From: Pegoplata infirma
Lineage: Eukaryota; Arthropoda; Insecta; Diptera; Anthomyiidae
Length of the DNA: 64,000 nucleotides
Reading direction: 5' to 3'
NCBI GenBank assembly: GCA_963921195.1
Contig: OY992540.1
Location: 11,421,766-11,485,765 of the forward strand
Below are positions 56,921-64,000 of this stretch, in pieces; the stretch's first letter is position 1, and every line of letters starts with the position of its first letter. The notes below the pieces were generated by a model. It did no database searches. It had not been told where the DNA came from and saw only the letters and a list, made by a program, of their open reading frames with translations. The translations under genes and the position numbers were made by a program.

Positions 56921-57615
56921 GCAATTTGCGTACAAAACAGCATTTTTGTGTTCTTTTCTGAGTGAAAAAAATGCGACATCGTTTCAGGGCCATGTCAACA
57001 TTTTAAAAGTAAACATTTTAACAATGCACAATGTTTTGTTCAGAAAAGAAAACACCATAAGTCTTTAGTTTCAAACGTATATTATACAGTTCGTGTTCAA
57101 CGACTTTTTCTCATTTTTGTCGGACGGTGTTTTATATAAAATGTACCTTGTAAGAAATTTCAAATCAAGTATCCGAATTTTTCGGATTGTTGATTTAGAA
57201 TCAGGAGGTCCTATTTTTTAAAAAATTAAGTCGTCTTTTGGGAAAAACTCGAACGATTACGTTACAGTGGAGTCCTTAAAGTGCTATATTAAATGTTCTT
57301 TTACTTTTGAATCGCTAATATCCCGAAACTGGTACTTGCTTTACAAATTTGGATGGCAGATCAGGAAACAGGATACCAATATCTATAGGGATCAGCTTGA
57401 CATTTTAGTAGGAACATTCCCTGTGTACATTTTCTGAGCATCACAAATTCTAAAAGAATCAGATTTGACTCTGGAATCATTAATTTTATGTAACTCGAGT
57501 GCATTTTTTGACTTACTTGCATTGAATTACTACATAAGTCCGAGTAAGAAACTAAGCCGCGAATATTATTTTTTTTTTGTAGTTGTGCCCCCACCCTTTT
57601 CAAATCCCGTCGCTG

Positions 57616-59061
57616 CACAGTGGTTCCAAGTCCAAATCTAGCTGGACAAAATTATTTTATCACTGTTTTATATGTTTATGGGGTCGCTGAGTTCAAAAAA
57701 CATGTTTAAATTTTTCTAAGTCGATTACACTAATCGACAACTTTTTATTTTTTTTCTAATTTCAGTAATTCATTAATGACAAAAATGGTTTTTATGCAGA
57801 ACAGAAATATGAAATGCAAAAACTTATTTTTTGAAAGTTTTGTAATCTCTAAAAAAAAAATTTTTTTTGTCGAGAAGTGTAATTGAAAAAAACAAGTGAG
57901 AGTGTTAAATTCGGCTATGCCGAATCTTTTATGCCCTCCAAAATGTAAAAAAAAATAAAAAAACAGTGAGAGTGTTACATTCGGCTGTGCCGAATCGTTT
58001 ATACCCTCCAAAATGTAAAAAAAAACAATAAAAAAAATCCAGGGGCGTTTTTTTTTTTTGGGGGGGGGGTTGGTGGGAGTCGTTAGGGAGCAACTTCCCC
58101 TTGCGATTTCGAACATCATTTGAGAGAAGAATGTTGCATTTGCTTAGCAAAAGTACAAAAAACACTGCAAAAATGCGATTTTTATTTGGTTGGTTTAGTT
58201 CTCCAAGGGGGAACTTTTTTCCCCTTGGTCCGATTTTATCCATTTCCGAACTTAATCTGCCTAGGAATATAAGACATATTCGTGGCAAACCTCGGAAGTC
58301 TAGCTCTTTTATTTTGGACTGTATCGCGTCCTCTACAGACGGTCAGACGGACGGACATTTTTGAATTTAGTCGAATTGTGTAATTGGCCGCGGTTTAATA
58401 GGAAACATCACATTTAATGCTTTATTTAAGCTAAGCATAATTATAATACTTAAAAGTTATCAAAAACTTACAAAAATTCGATTCTTTATTTAGAAAAAAA
58501 ATTTTAAGCGAAATTATATTTTCATATAAACTGTGATTAATTTTGAACCTGCAAAAACCTGCAAGAAATGTCTGCATGACAACGTTCAGTAATAAATTAC
58601 CTATAAGTTGTATGTAGTAATTCGACATGATATGCCTGGATTCGGTTTTGGCAAGCTGCGGAAGTTTCATAAGTCCTCAAAAATATTGTTATTATTGACC
58701 ATACTTCAAAGTACAAAAAATGTAAGAAGAAGATCGATAATAAATTTCTTATTAATGTCCAGAATAAGTATAAATCTGTAGCTTTCTTGTACATAAACCG
58801 TTTTGAAACCATTGATGTAACATGGATAATATGATGTTATTAGTTAAACACTTATATATATATATTTTTTTTTAAATATTGGATACCAAAAATGTTATTT
58901 CATTCGCATATTTAACAAAGTTAAAGACCTAATTCCAAAAAATGGTTATTAGTTTGATCAGAACACACCCTTAGCTTGCCCCTAGCACTATTAACTCCCA
59001 ATTTTAAGGACACTAATTTTTGGACTTTTGTCCAGCTAGATTTTGATTTGGAACCAATGTG
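57616..59061. mobile_element. Transib-like non-autonomous element
   Basis: Ends CACAGTGGTTCCAAG and, in complement, CACATTGGTTCCAA; both continue into AAATCTAGCTGGACAAAA, giving inverted ends of about 38 bases. CGCTG is duplicated at 57611-57615 and 59062-59066. Transib elements are known for CACAGTG-type heptamer ends and 5-bp GC-rich duplications, so the fit is good. The interior has no transposase; it includes mini-me fragments. Confidence 0.7.
57893..58370 (+). mobile_element. mini-me fragments, start region duplicated in tandem
   Basis: AACAAGTGAGAGTGTTAAATTCGGC at 57891 and ACAGTGAGAGTGTTACATTCGGC at 57963 are two successive copies of the start region (through ATACCCTCCAAAATG). A G-rich run follows at 58057, then CTCCAAGGGGGAACTTTTTTCC and a GACGGTCAGACGGACGG trace at 58337. 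The normal tail is missing. The 119- and 124-residue minus frames arise from these repeats. Confidence 0.6.
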
Positions 59062-59144
59062 CGCTGTATTGTACTATGAGAAATTAATTTTAGACTATCA
59101 TTTTACACTTAAAAAAAAATTTTAAATAAATGCATTTTTTTGCA

Positions 59145-59525
59145 AAAAAAAAATATTTGCGCTGCTCGAATATATTTTTTCATGTTTCAAATACATATTT
59201 GATGATTCCCTTTCAACCCTAAGGTAAGTAAGTATGGGAATTTGGGTTTCTGTGATTTGCGAAAAATTTTTGCACTTCCCAAATATATTTTTTTTACGAT
59301 TCTGATATAAATAAGTGATCTCCTTTTCCAAGACTTTCGCGACATGCGAAAAATATTTGAAGTACCCACATACATTTTTGCACGTTTCTTATATTTATTA
59401 GTGATCCCTCTTTCAACGCTGTACATAATTTTTATAAAAGCGGTTGTGTATGCGAATTTGGTTTTTGGCGATTTGCGAAAAATATTTGCACGACCCAAAT
59501 ATTTTTTTTAACGTTTATGACATTT
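59145..59525. repeat. diverged tandem repeat, about 90-130 bp units
   Basis: GATTTGCGAAAAATATTTGCAC-like phrases followed by CCCAAATATATTTTTT and ACGTTTCTGATAT recur near 59150, 59258, 59344 and 59470, with GTGATCCCTCTTTCAA between. The 69- and 103-residue minus frames follow these repeats. Confidence 0.65.
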
Positions 59526-59708
59526 ACTCTCCAAAAAAACCTTGTAAAACGACAAGAAAAGTTTGTAACTTTTTTTGCTACCAGACTTTTACTAATAAAA
59601 TTGTAATTTTACAAATTTTTTGGCCCAATAAAACTTACAAGGAAATCTCGTGAATTTACCAGATTTTTTTGTAGAAAACACTTGGAAATTTGTAAAATTA
59701 AAAAAAAA

Positions 59709-60812
59709 CAAGTAGAAAAATTAAATTCGACTTGGTCGAATCTATGAATACCCTCCACAATGTTATCTTATTGTAATTTTCTAAAAAAAATTTAAAAAAA
59801 TTGCATTACAAATTTTTTATTAGAAATATGTATATAATTTTGAGTCAAACTTTCTTTTAATCAATCAAATTTTTTTGAGTGTAAAAGTTTTTTGACAGTC
59901 AAAATTTTTTTGAGTCTGCAATTTCATTAAAAAAAAAAAATATTAATAATGTGTACATTTTTTTTTAGTGTAACATTTTTTTTGAGTGTAAATATTTTTG
60001 TTGTTTTATACCTATGTATATGTAATACAAAAAAAACTATTTCACATATTTTTCTCTTTTTATATTACCATCCTCTTCTTTAAAAATCAAAAACAAATTA
60101 ACATTCAATCATACACATACTTTATTTGATTTTTTCCCGTTACATACAGTTACACTAACAATAACAAAACAATAACAAATATTTACTTGTCTAACAACTA
60201 AACTGCACCCCACCACAAGATAACAAACAACAACAAGTTTTACTAAACTGGTATTTCACCATGCTTTTAAAACTTGTTTAACGAGTTTTCAACAGTTTAA
60301 GGTGAAACAAATCTGAAATTCAGTGCTTTCATTATAACTTTTGAACCACTGAACCGATTTTGCTGAAATTCAAAAACAAACAGCCTTGGGGAACGACAAA
60401 TATATATGCTAAGCTTCAGCCCCCTCAGAATTGTCTTTCGAAAGTTATAGTGGTTTTAATCTTGTAAATTCGAAAAATACCCTTGCCGAAATTTACTATT
60501 TTGCTCATAACTTTTGAACCACTGGACCGATTTCGCTGGATTGCAATACCAACCTGACCCGGTAAATGGAGAACATATATGTCAAACTTCAGGAGCCTCC
60601 GTAAAGTCTTTCAAAAGTTAGCGTGTTTTCAACGGACAGACAGACAGACGGACGGACGGACGGACGGACGGACATCACTAGATCGACTTAAAATCGATCA
60701 AATATCATGAATATATATACTTTATGGGGTCCTAGACCAATATTTCGATGTGTTACAAACGGAATGACAAACTTATATATACCCTCTATCACTAGAGTGG
60801 AGGGTATAAAAA
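59709..60812 (+). mobile_element. mini-me/DINE-1-like element with internal insertion
   Basis: Starts CAAGTAGAAAAATTAAATTC, GACTTGGTCGAATC; has the two ATAACTTTTGAACCACTG modules (60331 and 60506), GACAGACAGACGGACGG at 60636, and the usual tail ending GAGTGGAGGGTATAAAA. About 250 bases near 60005-60255 (CAACAACTAAACTGCACCCC and similar) have no counterpart in the other copies and are probably an unidentified insertion. Confidence 0.8.
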
Positions 60813-60829
60813 TATAAAATTACAAAAAC

Positions 60830-61579
60830 CAAGTAGAAAAGTTAAATTCGACTTGGCCGAATCTATTAATAAGCTCCACAATGCCCTTTTCAAGTGATAG
60901 TAAATTTTCTAAAGTGAAAAAAATATCATTTTTGATTAGAAATATTTAATTTTGTATAAAAAACTTTTTTTTTAGTAAATTTTTGAAAAAAAAATAATAA
61001 TTAACTAAATTTTTTTTGAGTGTAAATTTTTTTTTTTTTTGTGTAGATTTTTTTTTTTAATTGTATTTTTTTTTTTTTTTTGTTTTAGTGTAAAAATATT
61101 TTTAAGTGACAAAAATACGTTGTAAAATATTTTTGTGACTTACCAATGTTTTTAAAACATGTTTAACGTGTTTTCAACACGTGCATTTAAGGTGAAACTA
61201 ATCTGAAATTCATGGTTTTGCTAATAACATTTGAACAACTCGACCGATTTTGATGAAATTCAACACGAATCAGGCCAAGGGAACGATAAATATATATGCA
61301 AAGCTTCAGCTTCTTCAGAATTGCCTTTCGAAAGTTAGTGTGTTTTTTATCTAGAAAATTCACGAAAAACCCTTGCCGAAATTCAGTCTATTGTTCATAA
61401 CTTTTGAACCACTAGACTGATTTCACTGGATTGCAATACCAACCTGACCAGGTAAATTCCCAACATATATGTCAAACTTCAGGAGCCTTTGTAAAGTCTT
61501 TCAAAAGTTAGCGTGTTTTCAACAGACAGACGGACGGACGGACATCGCCTTAAAATCGATCGAGGACCATGAATATATA
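60830..61579 (+). mobile_element. mini-me/DINE-1-like element, interrupted
   Basis: Follows the previous copy head to tail after 17 bases. It has the same start, AT array (60950-61100) and two modules (61225 and 61398), and breaks at GAATATATAT where the next foldback is inserted. The expected continuation TTTATGGGGTCCTAGACC is not found afterwards. Confidence 0.75.
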
Positions 61580-63160
61580 TGGGGCATTCCATGTCAAATT
61601 GGACACTTTGCAAAAATTTTTTTTTAGATTTTCCCAATTTGTTTACATTTTTTAGTACCCTTAGAAAACTCCTTCGTGGTAAATTTTCATATTTTTTTGA
61701 TGACCCGTTCAAAAGATATCGAATTTTTAAAAATTGGTAGTTTGCTCCTTTACTCAAACTTCTTTTACTCATAACTTCTTCAATAATGGTCCAAATTTCA
61801 AATTTTTTTTTTTCAAAATTTTTGTTTTTTTGCGTACTTTCTAAAAAAAATTCGAAAAAATTCTTAAAAGCGTTCTAGTATGCGATTTTTAAGTTTTTAA
61901 ATTTAAATCTCATTTTTGAATATGTTTGTACTCTTCAATTTTTTTGAAACTTTTTTATGTAAAACTTCTATTGATTCTTTTTGCCCAGTAGGATCATGGT
62001 ATAACAATTATTACTATTTTTTTAAATTTTTTGAAAATTTTTTTTGTAATTTTCCAATCATAAAATCAATTCTACTGCTCCAATGGTGCGTCATAGAGGG
62101 GTCTTTTCCAAGACCGACCCCCATTAATTTGTACGTCTAAACATTTCTTCGAAATAAACTAATACCCTATTTCCAATTTCTAAGGGGGCTCCCACACAAA
62201 ACGATATTTTTTAAAATTTGCTCCAACCGCTCTAACTGCTCTAATAGTGCCCTTAGAGCAACAAAATGTATGACTGACCCACAATATTTAGTCCAAATAC
62301 TTTCTCTGAACACACCTACCCCCTATCTTAAACTGTTAAGGCGGTCCCCATACAATTTTTTTTATTTTTTGTAAATTTGTTTTATTTAATCAGCTTCTAC
62401 CGGTCCAATGGTGAGTCCGAGAGGGGTCATTAGTGAGACCGACCCCCATTTATTTTTACACTGCAACATTTTTTTAAAACATACCTACGCCTTATCTCTA
62501 TTCCCTAAGTAGGCTCCCATACAAATTACAGTTGGAGCAAATTTTATAAAAATGTAATTTTGAATGGAAGCCCACTTAGGGAGTGGAGATACGGCTGTGG
62601 TATGTTTTAAAAAAATTATGTAGGGTAAAAATAAATTGGAGTCGGTCTCCCTAATGACCCCTCTCGGACGCACCATTAGACCGGTAGAAGCTGATTAAAT
62701 AAAACAAATTTACAAAAAAAAAAAAAAAAAATATGTGGACCGCCTTAATAGTTAAAGATAGGGGGTAGGTGTGTTCGGAGAAAATATTTGGACTAAAAAA
62801 TATTGTGGGTCTGTCATACATTTTATTGCACAAAGGGCACTCTTAGGACAGTTAGAGCGATTAAGGCAAATTTTAAAAAATATCATTTTGTGTGGGAGCC
62901 CCCTTAGAAATTGGAGATATGGTATTAGTTTGTTCCGAAGAAATGTTTAGACGTAAAAATTAATGGGGATCGGTCTTGGAAATGGCCCCTCTATGACGCA
63001 CCATTGGAGCAGTAGAAATGATTTTAAGATTGGAAAATTACAATAATATTTTTTCAAAAAATATTAAAAAAATTATAATAATCGTTATCCCACGATCTTC
63101 CTGGGCAAAAAATTTGTAGAATCGATAGACGTTTTTTGTAATTATATTAAAAAAATCTTT
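61580..63160. mobile_element. foldback element, TGGGGCATTCC end, right end lost
   Basis: Left end TGGGGCATTCCATGTCAAAT, inserted into the ATATAT run of the mini-me. The centre of symmetry is near 62545. Each arm carries two related modules of about 250-300 bases with CCAATGGTGCGTC, GAGGGGTC, AGACCGACCCCCAT and GGGGGCTCCCACAC words. The right arm mirrors the left out to about 63150, then stops; about 400 bases of arm and the terminus are missing. Several 60- to 97-residue frames here are arm readings. Confidence 0.7.
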
Positions 63161-63179
63161 ATCAAAACTATTATTTACT

Positions 63180-63560
63180 TAAGATAATTCAGAAGAGAAG
63201 TTTTATAAAAGATAAGTCTGAGATACTTTGTATTGAAAAAAGTATAAGAAGATATAAGCTTATGAATCCGAAAAAAAATTTCCTTACAAAAATTAATCTG
63301 TATAAGAAAAAGTGCACAGAATTTGAGTAGGTTTTTTTTAGAGAAGGGTTCATGATGATGAATTTTCTATATTTTTAGAAAGAAGTTGTAATGGAATGAG
63401 TCCAACAAAAAAAGAAGATGTGTAGATTCGGTAAAATCATCAAATTTTGCGGGGATTTATCCCGTAAAAAGGTCTGACAGAACAAAAGAGTTTTTTAAAA
63501 AATATTTGCTCATGATTTGGAAGGTTTCATAAAAGTCAGAGAGAGAGAGATCTCGGAACT
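63180..63560. repeat. degenerate relative of the 35-bp minisatellite
   Basis: AAGTCTGAGATACTTTGTATTG, then AGAAAAAGTGCACAGAATTTGAG and similar words recall the palindromic halves of the 29143-31135 unit, but without a regular period. Confidence 0.35.
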
Positions 63561-63835
63561 TGAGAAAAAAGTCCTCAGAATCGTGGCGATTTTCAAGATA
63601 AATAAGTTTTCATAATGCCATTCCCATCACTTTTTTTTCGTCATAATTATTCTTTCCATATGAGTTTTTAGACAATCCTTCCATAGAAAATAAATCATAA
63701 AAAGCCAGCACTCTCCCGCCCGTCTTTTTCTGCCTGTGAAAATTAAAACTTCGAAGAAATAAGCCCTTAATTTAAACACATTTTTCAGACCTAAGATTCA
63801 TTATTAATTAATTTTAATTTTGCATAAATTTGTTG

Positions 63836-64000
63836 TTTTTATACCCTCCAACCACAGTATGGAGGGATAGAAATATCGGTCGGGGACCCCATAAAGTGTA
63901 TATATTATTGATCTATGATCGATTATAAGTCATTCTATGAATGTCCGTCCGTCCGTCCGTCCGTCCGTCTGTATAAAACACGTTTCAGTCCAAAATAAAA
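63836..64000 (-). mobile_element. mini-me/DINE-1-like element, cut by the window edge
   Basis: In minus orientation: TTTTTATACCCTCCAACCAC, GGTCGGGGACCCCATAAAG and (TCCG)n at 63943-63970. The rest lies beyond the window. It lacks the AAGTTTGTCATTCCG stretch, so the tail is internally deleted. Confidence 0.7.

Larger units (their letters stand above)
56300..57057. mobile_element. MITE with two inward-facing tRNA-like modules
   Basis: Ends TGGCGTTTTCTTTTCTGGC and, in complement, TGGTGTTTTCTTTTCTGAAC, flanked by TAA (56297-56299, 57058-57060). The two sides each hold a tRNA-like module, one on each strand, separated by about 200 bases of T- and A-rich DNA. A 3-bp TAA duplication would fit PIF/Harbinger, which is uncertain. 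Confidence 0.65.
55627..59066. mobile_element. foldback with CAGTG/CAGCG ends, TA target, two nested insertions
   Basis: Left end CAGTGGGGAAAGGGCGCGGG; right end in complement CAGCGACGGGATTTG with AAAAGGGTGGGGGCAC, both flanked by TA. Inner arms: AAAACTGCATTTACAG and TTCGTGATCCTGTTTGC (55914-55962) against 56239-56292. The outer right arm resumes only after a later MITE: AAACATGAACCGGATAATATAC at 55863 is mirrored at 57075. A Transib-like element sits five bases from the right end. Removing both insertions restores one foldback of about 1.2 kb. Confidence 0.65.

Noticed and set aside
57745..58288. Overlapping 124- and 119-residue minus frames
   Set aside because: They follow tandem mini-me start fragments and a G-rich run inside the Transib-like element; residues KKKK/FFFF come from A/T runs.

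Overview
The window is AT-rich (roughly three quarters A+T by eye) eukaryotic DNA and looks like intergenic or heterochromatin-like sequence from a higher fly (Diptera, Brachycera; a calyptrate fly such as a blow, flesh or house fly is my best guess, but the sequence alone cannot prove it). The main reason is a repeat present at least nine times that matches the known dipteran 'mini-me'/DINE-1-like type: a start resembling CAAGTAGAAAAATTAAATTCG, a GACA/GACG proto-microsatellite, a TA-rich core before TTTATGGGGTCCTAGACC, and a tail ending in a GGAGGGTATAAAA-like motif. I find no intact protein-coding gene of the host. The only recognisable protein is a decayed Tc1/mariner-type transposase (43094-44108, minus). 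Nearly all open frames in the window are short readings across inverted repeats or mini-me copies.

Layout. 1-5 kb: diverged repeats, a hAT-type MITE with a perfect 8-bp target duplication (992-1489), and a mini-me split by a 2-kb foldback (2196-4226). 5-13 kb: T-rich low-complexity DNA, mini-me fragments, a 16-bp minisatellite (7970-8440) and several MITEs. 13-17 kb: mini-me copies, one split by a TA-flanked element. 17,059-29,342: two adjacent, almost identical 6,142-bp units (a very young tandem duplication or an assembly artefact), each carrying two foldback elements. 29.1-31.1 kb: a 35-bp minisatellite whose unit consists of two back-to-back palindromes. 31.3-32.9 kb: a mini-me split by a Tc1-like foldback. 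36,577-37,936: a GC-richer, LTR-like block read on the minus strand, holding an array of ten hairpins with covarying stems and a constant loop. 40-44 kb: three palindromic elements and the transposase pseudogene. 44,824-50,469: a deep nest (a MITE split by a 5-kb CACTG-ended element, itself full of other insertions). 52.7-55.5 kb and 55.6-59.1 kb: two more nests, the second including a Transib-like element and a MITE with two tRNA-like modules. 59-64 kb: mini-me copies and one more foldback.

How the parts relate: the window is a stratigraphy of insertions. Mini-me copies carry TA-rich runs, and TA-targeting foldbacks repeatedly landed in exactly those runs. Foldback arms often account for a pair of matching open frames on opposite strands. 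Target-site duplications or comparison with an uninterrupted copy let many insertions be ordered in time. The two most striking things are the covarying hairpin array at 37148-37755 and the two-palindrome minisatellite at 29143-31135.
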